Assembly: GCA_019750455.1 (NCBI GenBank)
Contig: JAIEOM010000166.1
Span: 1 to 33,908 of the forward strand
Length of the DNA: 33,908 nucleotides
From: Sphingomonadales bacterium
GTDB taxonomy: Bacteria > Pseudomonadota > Alphaproteobacteria > Sphingomonadales > Sphingomonadaceae
Reading direction: 5' to 3'
Positions 1 to 7,627 of this stretch are shown here, in pieces. Each line of letters opens with the position of its first letter. Within the stretch, counting starts at the first letter, position 1. A program made the position numbers and the translations under genes. Below the pieces are notes generated by a model. The model saw only the letters and a program-made list of their open reading frames with translations. It did not search any database and had not been told where the DNA came from.

Positions 1-840
1 CCCGGATCGGGCAAGAGCCTGCTCGCCTCGTGCCTGCCCGGCATCCTCCCACCGCTCGCCCCGGCCGAGGCGCTGGAGGTTTCGATGGTGCAATCGGTCG
101 CCGGGATGCTGGAGGCGGGGCGCATCAGCCGCGCCCGCCCGTTCCGCGCCCCGCACCATTCGGCGAGCATGGCAGCGCTCACCGGCGGCGGGCTGAAGGT
201 GCGCCCGGGTGAAGTCAGCCTGGCGCATCTCGGCGTGCTGTTCCTCGACGAACTGCCCGAATTCCAGCGCCCGGTGCTCGATTCGCTGCGCCAGCCGCTG
301 GAGACCGGCCACGTCGATGTCGCCCGTGCCAATGCCCATGTCACCTTCCCGGCGCGCGTGCAGCTGGTGGCGGCGATGAACCCGTGCCGCTGCGGCTATG
401 CCGGCGATCCGGCGCGCAACTGCAACAAGTACCCGCGCTGCATCGGCGATTATCAGGCGCGCCTGTCCGGACCGCTGCTCGACCGCATCGACCTTCACGT
501 CCATGTCGCCGCGGTCAGCGCGCTCGATATGACCCTGCCTCCGCCCGACGAAGGCAGCGCCGAAGTCGCCGCGCGTGTCGCCGCCGCGCGGGCCCGGTCG
601 ACAGCGCGGGGCGTGCGATCGAACGCCGAGCTGGAGGGCGAGCAGCTCGACCAATACGCCACCCCGGACGAGGCCGGTCGCAAGCTGCTGCTGCAAGCCG
701 CCGAAAAGCTGCGCCTGTCTGCGCGGGGCTACACGCGGATGTTGCGCGTCTCGCGGACCATCGCCGACCTCGCGGGCGCGGAGACGGTGGGCCGCGTCCA
801 CATTGCCGAGGCGCTATCCTATCGGCTGATGACGGGCTAA
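1..840 (+). CDS. comM: YifB/ComM family Mg-chelatase-like AAA+ ATPase, 5' end cut by the window
   Basis: The frame is open from base 1 and opens with PGSGKSLL, the end of a Walker A loop, so the N-terminal part of the protein lies outside the window. Visible features include the PFRAPHHSAS segment, the Walker B-like LFLDELPEF, a PCRCGY cysteine pair and the GPLLDRIDLHV sensor region. The C-terminal Mg-chelatase-associated domain ends in YRLMTG. This order is typical of ComM/YifB, a hexameric helicase-like ATPase that in naturally competent bacteria promotes branch migration during integration of transforming DNA. The family is also widespread in species not known to be competent, so presence does not prove competence. 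The stop at 838-840 lies 72 bases before the TonB-like gene in the same frame. Confidence 0.93.
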   Translation, partial: PGSGKSLLASCLPGILPPLAPAEALEVSMVQSVAGMLEAGRISRARPFRAPHHSASMAALTGGGLKVRPGEVSLAHLGVLFLDELPEFQRPVLDSLRQPLETGHVDVARANAHVTFPARVQLVAAMNPCRCGYAGDPARNCNKYPRCIGDYQARLSGPLLDRIDLHVHVAAVSALDMTLPPPDEGSAEVAARVAAARARSTARGVRSNAELEGEQLDQYATPDEAGRKLLLQAAEKLRLSARGYTRMLRVSRTIADLAGAETVGRVHIAEALSYRLMTG

Positions 841-912
841 GAGGCCCGCGAAGGGCCGCCCCTCCCCGGCCTGGTCAAAGGCGCAGCGGCGATTTCTCAC
901 GATCCTTCAGCT

Positions 913-1719
913 TTGGCGGAAGAGCCCCCGCGCGGGCCTGCGTGGCTTGGTACGCTGCGCGATGCTGCGCGGCGGCGCAAGCTGGCGAGCCTAGCCATCG
1001 CCATCGCGCTCGAAGGGCTGATCCTGCTCCTGCTGCTGACACTGGGTGCCGGGCTGGTGGGCGAGGAGGACGGTGATGAGAAGGTGACCACCTTCAAGGC
1101 GCAGAGCATCGCCGAAGCCCCGGCGCCCGAGCCCGAAGCGGCGGAGGAAAGCCCAGCCGACACGCCGCAGCCCGATCAGCCGGTGACCGCGCCCGAAGTG
1201 CCGCTGCGCCCCTCGCCGCTGACGCTGAACCCGCAGCCCGCCCCGCCCCAACCGCCTGCGCCGCCGCAGCCGGAGCCCCAGCCCAGCCCGACGGCGGCAC
1301 CGGCCCGCCCCAAGTCTACCATCGGCGCGCGGGTCAGGCCCAATTCGGGCTACGGCCCCGTCGATACCGGCAACCCGCGCACCGCTGGCGACAGCGAGAT
1401 GGTCGGCACCATGCCCAATGGCGAGCCGCTTTACGCGGCGCGCTGGTACCGCGAGCCGACCGATCAGGAGCTGGCCGGCTATCTCTCCACCGCCAATGGC
1501 CCGGGCTATGCGCTGATCGCCTGCAAGGTGGTGCAAGGTTATTATGTCGAGGACTGCCAGTTCCTGAGCGAAGGTCCGCAAGGATCGCAGATCGGCCGTG
1601 CTGTCATGGCCGCCGCCTGGCAGTTCCGCGTGCGGCCCGCGCGGGTCGGCGGGCGCGAACAGTTCGGCAGCTGGGTGCGAATCCGGATCGACTACACGGT
1701 GCGGCGGGAACGGCGCTAA
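913..1719 (+). CDS. TonB-like / energy-transducer-like protein with Pro-rich linker
   Basis: This 268-residue protein has a short basic N-terminus and one membrane segment (about residues 24-50). A long Pro/Ala/Glu-rich stretch follows (about 70-135), then a folded C-terminal domain that fits a TonB C-terminal-like fold. That layout matches periplasm-spanning TonB/TolA-like proteins anchored in the inner membrane. The frame opens directly after the comM stop. I see no in-frame ATG or GTG between that stop and the TTG at 913, and no good ribosome site, so the start is uncertain; TTG 913 or CTG 871 are possible. No ExbB/ExbD partners are present, so an energy-transduction role is only inferred. 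The gene ends in a 4-base convergent overlap with recQ at 1716-1719. Confidence 0.72.
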   Translation: MAEEPPRGPAWLGTLRDAARRRKLASLAIAIALEGLILLLLLTLGAGLVGEEDGDEKVTTFKAQSIAEAPAPEPEAAEESPADTPQPDQPVTAPEVPLRPSPLTLNPQPAPPQPPAPPQPEPQPSPTAAPARPKSTIGARVRPNSGYGPVDTGNPRTAGDSEMVGTMPNGEPLYAARWYREPTDQELAGYLSTANGPGYALIACKVVQGYYVEDCQFLSEGPQGSQIGRAVMAAAWQFRVRPARVGGREQFGSWVRIRIDYTVRRERR

Positions 1720-3509
1720 CCGCTCAGGTGCTCGCGTACGACGGCGACGAAATCCGCCCCCCAGGTTTCCAGCTTCTTGGCACCCACGCCGGGGATCGTG
1801 CCAAGCTCGGCGAGCGTTTCCGGGCATTGCAATGCCATGTCGCGCAGCACCGAATCATGGAAGATGACGTAAGCGGGCAGGCCATGCTCGCTGGCGAGCG
1901 CCTTGCGCTTGGCGCGCAGCGCCTCGAACAGCGGGTTGCCGACCGGGTTCGGCGCGGCGCCATCCCCGCGGCTGCGGCGCTGACGACGCTGGCGAACGGG
2001 CGGCTCGGCAATGCTGACCCCCGCCTCCCCCTTCAGCACCGGGCGGGCTTCAGGGCCGAGGGCAAGGCCGCCATGTTCAGTCGCGCTCAGCATGCCCCGC
2101 GCCACCAAAGCCCGCGCCAGCGGACGAAGCAGCGGGGCCTCCGACGAGGACACGATGCCGAACACTGAAAGCTTGTCATGCGCGCGGCTCTCGATCCGTT
2201 CGTCGCTCTGGCCGGTCAGCACCTTCTCGATATGGCCAATGCCGAAGCTCTGCCCGGTGCGGTAGACGGCGGAGAGCAGCTTGCGCGCGAGTTCGCTGGC
2301 GTCGAGCACGTTGGGCGGTTCGATACAATTGTCGCAATTGCCGCATTGCGGGGCCGGATGTTCGCCGAAGTGGCGCAGCAGGATCGCGCGGCGGCAGGTC
2401 GGAGCCTCGACCAGCGCGGCGAGGGCATTAAGGCGGGCGTTCTCGGCGGGCAGGCGCTCGGGCTCGACCTCTCCCAGCCATTGCCGCGCGCGCGCGAAAT
2501 CGGACACGCCCCAGAACAGGTGCGCTTCGGAAGGATCGCCATCGCGGCCTGCGCGGCCGGTTTCCTGATAATAGGCCTCGATCGACTTCGGCAGGCCCGC
2601 GTGGATCACGAAGCGCACGTCGGGCTTGTCGATGCCCATGCCGAAAGCGATCGTCGCGACCATCACCATGCTTTCCGAAGCGACGAATTCCGCCTGCACC
2701 CGCGCGCGCCGATCCGGATCGAGCCCGGCGTGATAGAACCCTGCCTCGCGCCCGGCCCGCGTGATCGCGGCGGTGAGATCTTCGGCCTGCTTGCGGCTGG
2801 GGGCGTAGACGATCCCCGCGCCCTCGAGCCGCTGGAGCAGTTCGGTGATCTGGCGCGGGCCGTTGTCGCGCGGGGTGATGGCATAACGGATGTTCGGCCG
2901 GTCGAAGCCGGCGACGATCAGGCCTTCGTCGGGAATGCCGAGCTGGCGCAGGATATCCACCCGTGTCGCCTGATCCGCAGTGGCCGTAAGCGCCAGACGA
3001 GGGACGTCTGGAAAGCGGTCCAGCACCGGGCGCAGCATCCGGTAATCGGGGCGGAAATCGTGACCCCATTCGGACACGCAATGCGCCTCGTCGATGGCGA
3101 AGAGGGACACTTCGGCACGTTCCAGCAGGCTCTGGAATCCGGCGGTCGAGGCGCGTTCGGGTGCGACATAAAGCAGGTCGAGATCGCCCGAACGGAAGGC
3201 CTCGGCGGTGGCGGCGTTGTCGCTGTCCGCCGAGGTCATTGATGCGGCGCGGATGCCTGCTGCCGTCGCCGAGCGGATCTGGTCGTGCATCAGCGCGATC
3301 AGCGGCGAGATGACCACCGCCGTGCCGCGCCGCGCCAGCGCCGGGACCTGATAGCACAGGCTTTTGCCCGCCCCCGTGGGCATCAGCGCAAGCGTGTGCG
3401 CCCCGGTCATGACGCGCGAAATGACCGCCTCCTGCTGCCCGCGAAACGCCGGGTAGCCGAAGGTGCGGTGGAGGATTTCGTGACATTCGGGAGGCAGGGC
3501 CACGCTCAT
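1716..3509 (-). CDS. recQ: ATP-dependent DNA helicase RecQ
   Basis: This is a superfamily 2, 3'-5' DNA helicase used in recombination and fork repair. With the start at MSVALPPECHE (3509) it has 597 residues, close to the usual RecQ length. Motifs in order are Walker A MPTGAGKS (43-50), the DEAH box (140-143), LTATA (174-178) and the motif VI region YYQETGRAGRDG (313-324). The RecQ zinc site follows, with C372, C389, C392 and C395, then winged-helix and C-terminal HRDC domains; the latter contains IPGVGAKKLE. A start 10 codons upstream is open, but the sequence MPAPSARAAP adds nothing conserved. The 3' end overlaps the TonB-like gene by 4 bases on the opposite strand. Confidence 0.95.
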   Translation of the reverse strand: MSVALPPECHEILHRTFGYPAFRGQQEAVISRVMTGAHTLALMPTGAGKSLCYQVPALARRGTAVVISPLIALMHDQIRSATAAGIRAASMTSADSDNAATAEAFRSGDLDLLYVAPERASTAGFQSLLERAEVSLFAIDEAHCVSEWGHDFRPDYRMLRPVLDRFPDVPRLALTATADQATRVDILRQLGIPDEGLIVAGFDRPNIRYAITPRDNGPRQITELLQRLEGAGIVYAPSRKQAEDLTAAITRAGREAGFYHAGLDPDRRARVQAEFVASESMVMVATIAFGMGIDKPDVRFVIHAGLPKSIEAYYQETGRAGRDGDPSEAHLFWGVSDFARARQWLGEVEPERLPAENARLNALAALVEAPTCRRAILLRHFGEHPAPQCGNCDNCIEPPNVLDASELARKLLSAVYRTGQSFGIGHIEKVLTGQSDERIESRAHDKLSVFGIVSSSEAPLLRPLARALVARGMLSATEHGGLALGPEARPVLKGEAGVSIAEPPVRQRRQRRSRGDGAAPNPVGNPLFEALRAKRKALASEHGLPAYVIFHDSVLRDMALQCPETLAELGTIPGVGAKKLETWGADFVAVVREHLSG

Positions 3510-3571
3510 GGGCGCGGCCCTAGCCGAAGGGGCGGGCAATGGGCACCCGCCGTTACGCGTCTATCGACGGA

Positions 3572-4123
3572 TTAGCGGAGCGCGGCCTTCTTCGCGGCCA
3601 GATCGACCACGTCGCCCTGCGCGAGGTCCGCCCCGCGAGTCGCGATGCTGCCATCGGCGCGCTTGCCGAGATCGGCCGGGCGCACCAGCCACAGGTCCTG
3701 CGGCCCGAGGATCCGGCCATCATGCGCGAGGATCGAGACCGGTCCGATCGGCAGACGGTCACGTTCGTCGACCAGCACGGGGTCTTCGACCACCCGCTCG
3801 GCCCCGTACTTCTGCCCCCATTGGCGCAGCGCCAGCATCGCGGGCAGCAGATCGAGGCCCTTTTCGGTCAGGCGATATTCGATCTTGCGACGATCATCGG
3901 CGCAGGGTTCGCGCTTGAGAATGCCGTGTTCGACCAGCTTGGCGAGGCGGTTGGACAGGATGTTGCGGGCGATTCCGAGCTCGGTCAGGAATTCCTCGAA
4001 GTGCTTGAGACCATTGAAGCTCGCGCGCAGAATCATGAATGACCAGCGTTCCCCCATCACCTCGAGCGCCTGCGGCAGCCCGCATTCGATCAGCTCGCGC
4101 AGCGGTTCTCTCAAGTCACCCAT
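3572..4123 (-). CDS. HxlR/MarR-like winged-helix transcriptional regulator
   Basis: This 183-residue protein has an N-terminal HxlR-type winged helix (about residues 10-105). The family's conserved N-terminal cysteine sits at C14, followed by LEVMGERWSFMILRASFNG. The recognition-helix region is RNILSNRLAKLVEHGILKRE, and the wing contains YRLTEKGLDLLPAM. The extra C-terminal part (about 110-183) resembles that of longer HxlR regulators and has no motif I recognise. HxlR proteins are usually dimeric repressors or activators that respond to toxic metabolites or redox state. The gene is divergent from the CC_3452-like gene, and the 231-base spacer between them is rich in short palindromes, so self-control and control of the neighbour are plausible. 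The ligand is unknown. Confidence 0.88.
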   Translation of the reverse strand: MGDLREPLRELIECGLPQALEVMGERWSFMILRASFNGLKHFEEFLTELGIARNILSNRLAKLVEHGILKREPCADDRRKIEYRLTEKGLDLLPAMLALRQWGQKYGAERVVEDPVLVDERDRLPIGPVSILAHDGRILGPQDLWLVRPADLGKRADGSIATRGADLAQGDVVDLAAKKAALR

Positions 4124-4210
4124 ATTGCTTTGTACCTTCCCCTTCCGGGCCCACCCCTTGCGGAGTGTGTAACCGATTTTCAGCGGCTCACAAAAAAATT
4201 TCAGTTTTCA

Positions 4211-4281
4211 GTTGCAACTCACAACCTAGTTGGTTAGGTAGCGAATAGCAACTGGTTTCGAATCGAAATGTTGCATTGCAA
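4211..4281. promoter_or_regulatory. Cluster of four short palindromes between the HxlR gene and the CC_3452-like gene
   Basis: The spacer is much richer in A and T than its surroundings. It contains GTTGCAAC (4211-4218), ACCTA-N6-TAGGT (4224-4239), TTTCGA-A-TCGAAA (4256-4268) and TTGCA-T-TGCAA (4271-4281). HxlR proteins bind as dimers to inverted repeats near their own promoter, so one or more of these may be operators. No clear -35/-10 pair could be assigned in either direction. Confidence 0.35.
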
Positions 4282-4300
4282 AATACGGTGACAGAGACCA

Positions 4301-4327
4301 AGGGGCGCCAAGGCAATCAACGCCCCT
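4301..4327 (+). other. Possible mRNA leader hairpin before the CC_3452-like gene
   Basis: AGGGGCG (4301-4307) and CGCCCCT (4321-4327) form a perfect 7-base-pair stem with a 13-base loop. It lies 28 bases before the ATG at 4355. No T-tract follows, so it does not look like a terminator. It could be a 5' mRNA stabiliser, which is inference. Confidence 0.3.
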
Positions 4328-4354
4328 AAGATAAAAAAGGCAAAGGATACCCCG

Positions 4355-4699
4355 ATGACCAACACCTTCTCCCTCCCCCGCAGCGGCAAGTTCGCGATCC
4401 TCGCTTCGGCACTGGTCTACACCGGCGCGACCTTCGGCGTTGCCACGGGCAGCGCCCCTCTCGAAGCGGCCGGCCCTGCCTATTACAGCGCCACCCTGTC
4501 GGCTCCGGCCAGCGAAGCGCGCTTCGTGGCGGGCGGTGTCGCCTGGACCTGCGAAGGCACCACCTGCGTAGCCGGCAAGGCGAGCGCGCGCCCCCTGCGC
4601 ATCTGCCGCGGCCTGAACCGCAAGTCGGGCGAAATCGCCGATTTCAAGGTGCTCGGTCAGCGGCTCGAAGCCGAAGAACTGGCCAAGTGCAACGCGTAA
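4355..4699 (+). CDS. CC_3452-like small secreted protein
   Basis: This 114-residue protein has an N-terminal hydrophobic segment (about residues 12-30, FAILASALVYTGATFGVATG) that fits a signal peptide. The mature part contains two closely spaced cysteines in WTCEGTTCVAG and two more in LRICRGL and AKCNA, which could form disulfides in the periplasm. I recognise the pattern as the CC_3452 family of short exported proteins of unknown function, common in Caulobacterales and Sphingomonadales. The start is supported by an AAAGGA ribosome site at about 4341-4346. The gene is monocistronic, with a leader hairpin before it and a strong terminator after it. Confidence 0.82.
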   Translation: MTNTFSLPRSGKFAILASALVYTGATFGVATGSAPLEAAGPAYYSATLSAPASEARFVAGGVAWTCEGTTCVAGKASARPLRICRGLNRKSGEIADFKVLGQRLEAEELAKCNA

Positions 4700-4771
4700 G
4701 CGCGGCCTGAGACTTCATATCCCTCTCTGTCCGGCCGCGTCCCCCCTCTCCAACCGGACAGAGCTCCACAG

Positions 4772-4816
4772 CCCCCGATCACGCCGCTCCCACGGCCTGA
4801 TCGGGGGTTTGTTTTT
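4772..4816 (+). terminator. Rho-independent terminator of the CC_3452-like gene
   Basis: CCCCCGATCA (4772-4781) and TGATCGGGGG (4798-4807) form a perfect 10-base-pair stem with a 16-base loop. TTTGTTTTT follows (4808-4816). This is the clearest intrinsic terminator in the window. Confidence 0.88.
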
Positions 4817-4851
4817 GGATTGTAGACGACCCCGGAAGGAAGCGTTGGTCT

Positions 4852-4905
4852 CGGACCCGCAGGGTCCGCGAGCGCACGGCGCGAGCCGCAGGCGCGCGGA
4901 GGCGC
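4852..4905. repeat. GC-rich REP-like inverted-repeat segment downstream of the HAD gene
   Basis: The segment between the terminator and the HAD stop codon contains a perfect 7-base-pair hairpin, CGGACCC-GCA-GGGTCCG (4852-4868). It is followed by a run of alternating GCGC and GAGC words, such as GCGCACGGCGCGAGCCGC. It codes for nothing convincing. Similar short GC-rich palindromic words are often dispersed in sphingomonad-type genomes; that it is one of those is inference from memory. Confidence 0.3.
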
Positions 4906-4921
4906 AGACGCCCACAAGGAC

Positions 4922-5524
4922 TTACAATAATCCCGCCGCCACCAGCTGCGCTTCGAGGCTCGCCGCATCGGTGAACAGATGCGCGTCCCACCCGCGCGCC
5001 CTGGCGGCGGCGATATTCGCCGCGTTGTCATCGGTGAAGAACAGCTGCGCGCCGCTCCGCCCGCTGCGGTGCTCGACAATCTCGTAAATCCGCGGCTCGG
5101 GCTTGGCGATCTTCTCCACCCCCGAGACGATGATGTCCTCGAAGAGATCGAAAATCGGCTGGTCGGGCCGGAACATCTGCCAGAACTCGTCACCGAAATT
5201 GGTCAGGCAATAGAGCGGCACACCCGCGCCCGCCAGCCGCTCGACCAGCGCGTGCGATCCTTCGACCGGGCCGGGGATCGTCTCGTTGAAGCGTTCCGCA
5301 TAGGCGCGGATGTGGACTTCGTATTGCGGGTAAAGCGCGATTCGTTCGGCTACCATGTCGGCAATCGCGCGGCCGCGGTCATGCTCGAAATGCCATTCCT
5401 CGGTCACGACGTTCGCAAGGAACCAGTCGAGCTCGTCGCGGTCGTCGATCAGCTTTTCGAAGAGGGCGGCAAGCTGCCAGTGGAACAGCACCCGCCCGAC
5501 ATCGAACACCACGGCCTTCTGCAT
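4922..5524 (-). CDS. HAD-superfamily hydrolase (haloacid dehalogenase-like, YihX-type)
   Basis: This 200-residue protein starts at MQKAVVFDVGRVLFHWQ (5524), which places motif I, FDVGRVL, at residues 7-13. The usual DxD nucleophile motif reads DVG, as in the YihX/epoxide-hydrolase-N subgroup. Motif II is LTNFGDE, motif III includes EKIAKPEPRIYE, and motif IV is LFFTDDNAANIAAARARGWDA. The helical cap is the C1 type. Members dephosphorylate small sugar phosphates or dehalogenate; the substrate here is unknown. An in-frame extension of 24 codons to 5596 is open but lies before the conserved core and is unlikely to be real. An AGGGA ribosome site lies upstream of the chosen ATG. Confidence 0.88.
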   Translation of the reverse strand: MQKAVVFDVGRVLFHWQLAALFEKLIDDRDELDWFLANVVTEEWHFEHDRGRAIADMVAERIALYPQYEVHIRAYAERFNETIPGPVEGSHALVERLAGAGVPLYCLTNFGDEFWQMFRPDQPIFDLFEDIIVSGVEKIAKPEPRIYEIVEHRSGRSGAQLFFTDDNAANIAAARARGWDAHLFTDAASLEAQLVAAGLL

Positions 5525-5641
5525 CACGCTGCTGTTTCCCTGGCCCCAAAAGCCTGCGGCCCGCGCTCCGGTAAGGAGGCGGGCCGCCAAATCCATCAGC
5601 CGCCCAGCGGGGCAGCCGCGCCAGCTTAGCGCGCCTTGGGA

Positions 5642-5767
5642 TTAACCTTGGCGGGCCTTGAAGCGACGGTCGGTCTTGTTGATCACGTAGGTGCGGCCGC
5701 GACGACGGATCACGCGGTTGTCGCGGTGGCGGCCCTTCAGCGACTTGAGGCTGTTGACGATCTTCAT
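5642..5767 (-). CDS. rpmJ: 50S ribosomal protein L36, 41-residue zinc-free (type B) form
   Basis: This short gene encodes [18 protein letters not shown], then [20 protein letters not shown] and RQG, a complete 41-residue L36. It is the longer form without the CxxC...C...H zinc-binding residues of classic 38-residue L36. The zinc-free type is known as a paralogue or replacement in many proteobacteria, and in Alphaproteobacteria it is commonly the only copy. The stop is TAA (complement of 5642-5644). It lies alone between the HAD gene and galE on the same strand, with a possible galE terminator just upstream. Confidence 0.95.
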   Translation of the reverse strand: MKIVNSLKSLKGRHRDNRVIRRRGRTYVINKTDRRFKARQG

Positions 5768-5779
5768 GGCGCTTTTTCC

Positions 5780-5812
5780 AAAAGAGAAGCGCGCCGGAAC
5801 GGTCCGACGCGC
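5780..5812 (-). terminator. Possible galE terminator, in front of rpmJ
   Basis: Read on the minus strand, GCGCG (5812-5808) pairs with CGCGC (5793-5789). An inner TCC/GGA pairing is separated from it by a small internal loop, and CTTCTCTTTT follows. A second hairpin, CGGGCGA/TCGCCCG (5843-5849 and 5865-5871), sits right at the galE stop. Either could end galE transcription. The rpmJ promoter would have to lie very close by. Confidence 0.4.
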
Positions 5813-5872
5813 GGAAATTGAAGCGTGCCGTTAGCGGCGGCGCGGGCGAACGTCAATGCGACTCTCGCCCGG

Positions 5873-6877
5873 TCAGCCCCGCAAATCGGTCAATTTGCGT
5901 TCCCAGGCGAGCGCATGGGCAATGATCGTGTCGAGATCGGCGTTTTTCGGCTCCCAGCCGAGGGTCGCCTTGAGGCGCGACGGGTCCGAAATCAGCGAAT
6001 CGCTGTCGCCCGGCCGGCGCGGCTCCAAACGGCGGTCGAGCTTGTGATTCGTCACCCGGTCCACCGCGTCCAGCACTTCATTCACGGAAAAGCCCCGGCC
6101 ATAGCCGCAGTTCATGGTGAGCGAGCGGGCAGGATCGGCCATCAGCGCCTCCAATGTCAGCACATGGGCGGCAGCCAGATCGCTGACATGGATGTAATCG
6201 CGCACGCCGGTGCCATCCGGCGTTGCATAGTCGGTGCCGAACACGCTCACCGATTCGCGCTTGCCGAGTGCCGCTTCGATGGCGACCTTGATGAGATGGG
6301 TCGCGCCCGCAGTGGATTGACCGCTGCGTGCCTGCGGGTCAGCGCCCGCAACGTTGAAATAGCGCAACACGCCGAAGTTCATCGGATGCGCGGCGGCGAC
6401 ATCGGCGAGCATCTGTTCGGTCATCAGCTTCGACCAGCCATAGGGGTTGATCGGGCGCTGGGGTGTGTCTTCGGACACAGCCGCCACATCCGGCATGCCA
6501 TAGGTCGCCGCGGTCGAGGAGAAGATGAAGTGCGGCACCCCCGCCTTCACCGCCGCCGCGATCAACGCGCGGCTCTTGGCGGTGTTGTTCTCGTAATATT
6601 TGAGCGGATCGGTGACGCTCTCTGGCACCACGATCGATCCGGCAAAGTGCATGATGGCGCGCGTACCCTGCTCGGCAAAGATGCGCGCCACCAGATCGGC
6701 ATCGGCAATATCGCCTTCGTACAGGGGCACGCCGTCGGGAATGGCGAAGCGGAATCCGGTCGAAAGATTGTCGATCACCGCCACGGGCCAGCCCGCATCA
6801 TGCAGGGCAAGCACCGCGTGACTGCCGATATAGCCCGCACCACCGGTCACGAGCACAGAAGGTTTGTTATCGATCAT
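5873..6877 (-). CDS. galE: UDP-glucose 4-epimerase
   Basis: This extended short-chain dehydrogenase/reductase interconverts UDP-glucose and UDP-galactose for surface polysaccharides. It shows the NAD-binding TGGAGYIGS at the N-terminus, DNLSTGF, and the catalytic S-Y-K set in SSTAATYG and YGWSKLMTE. The C-terminal sugar-binding region includes RYFNVAGAD, GVRDYIHVSDL and NCGYGRGFSV. At about 334 residues it is the normal family length. Two ATG codons are adjacent (6880 and 6877), and AGGGGG at 6885-6890 gives a 7-base spacing to 6877, so I chose that; an even longer frame reaches 6895. Downstream on the same strand are rpmJ and a HAD hydrolase, with no functional link apparent. Confidence 0.95.
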   Translation of the reverse strand: MIDNKPSVLVTGGAGYIGSHAVLALHDAGWPVAVIDNLSTGFRFAIPDGVPLYEGDIADADLVARIFAEQGTRAIMHFAGSIVVPESVTDPLKYYENNTAKSRALIAAAVKAGVPHFIFSSTAATYGMPDVAAVSEDTPQRPINPYGWSKLMTEQMLADVAAAHPMNFGVLRYFNVAGADPQARSGQSTAGATHLIKVAIEAALGKRESVSVFGTDYATPDGTGVRDYIHVSDLAAAHVLTLEALMADPARSLTMNCGYGRGFSVNEVLDAVDRVTNHKLDRRLEPRRPGDSDSLISDPSRLKATLGWEPKNADLDTIIAHALAWERKLTDLRG

Positions 6878-6997
6878 CATGCCGCCCCCTATCACAAAAA
6901 TCGCTTAGAGAAATATCAACTTGGGGCAGAAAATCCCGGTCTGTGCATGTTCATGCGCGCGGCCTATAAACAGTCAGCCACAAGAGGAACCCGCGCC

Positions 6998-7627
6998 ATG
7001 CTGCTGCCCCGCCTGATCGTCCCCCTCGCCGCCGCGCTGGCCCTGTCGGCCTGCGCCACCACGCCTTACACTGGCCCGGTGGAGGTCACGCGCTTCATCG
7101 CCTCTTCGCCTGCGGGTCTGGGGCAGGGGACCATCGCACTGACCTTCCCCGATGAAGTCAGCAACGAGGCCGCGCGCGGAGCATTTTCCGAAGCGGTGCG
7201 GGCGGAACTGACACGGCTCGGCTACACCGTCGTTGCCGAGGGGGCGCTCGCCGATCAGACCGCCGCGATCCGCACCAGCCGCACGCCCATCGCCGCTGCG
7301 CCTGTGGAACGCCGCGGGCCGGTGAATGTCGGGATCGGCGGAGGCACCGGCGGCTTCGGCTCGGGTGTCGGCATGGGCATCGGCCTCAACCTTGGCGGCG
7401 GACGCGAAGGCCCGGCGGCCGAAACCCTGCTGGAGGTGCGGATATCCCGCAGCGGGGGCGATACCCTGTGGGAAGGCCGCGCGCAGATGGCGACGGGGGT
7501 GAAATCGCCCTATTCGCAGGTCGGCACCGCCGCCCGCACGCTCGCCGCCGGGTTGTTCCGCGACTTCCCCGGTGGCAATGGCGAGACCGTGACGATTGAC
7601 GCCAAGAAGCTTCAAGGAACCAAATGA
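6998..7627 (+). CDS. DUF4136-type outer-membrane/periplasmic lipoprotein
   Basis: This 209-residue protein starts [20 protein letters not shown] lipobox LSAC places the lipidated cysteine at residue 19, so the mature protein is membrane-anchored in the periplasm. The middle carries a glycine-rich loop (about residues 109-133: [18 protein letters not shown]). The second half, [22 protein letters not shown], resembles the DUF4136 fold. The ATG at 6998 follows AAGAGGAA at about 6981-6988. Its stop overlaps the start of the M14 carboxypeptidase gene by 4 bases (ATGA), implying one mRNA. Function is unknown. Confidence 0.82.
   Translation: MLLPRLIVPLAAALALSACATTPYTGPVEVTRFIASSPAGLGQGTIALTFPDEVSNEAARGAFSEAVRAELTRLGYTVVAEGALADQTAAIRTSRTPIAAAPVERRGPVNVGIGGGTGGFGSGVGMGIGLNLGGGREGPAAETLLEVRISRSGGDTLWEGRAQMATGVKSPYSQVGTAARTLAAGLFRDFPGGNGETVTIDAKKLQGTK

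Noticed and set aside
5825-7627. A 600-residue plus-strand frame covering galE antisense and the DUF4136 lipoprotein
   Set aside because: Only the last 209 residues, from MLLPRLIV at 6998, carry a signal peptide and lipobox; the rest is opposite galE.
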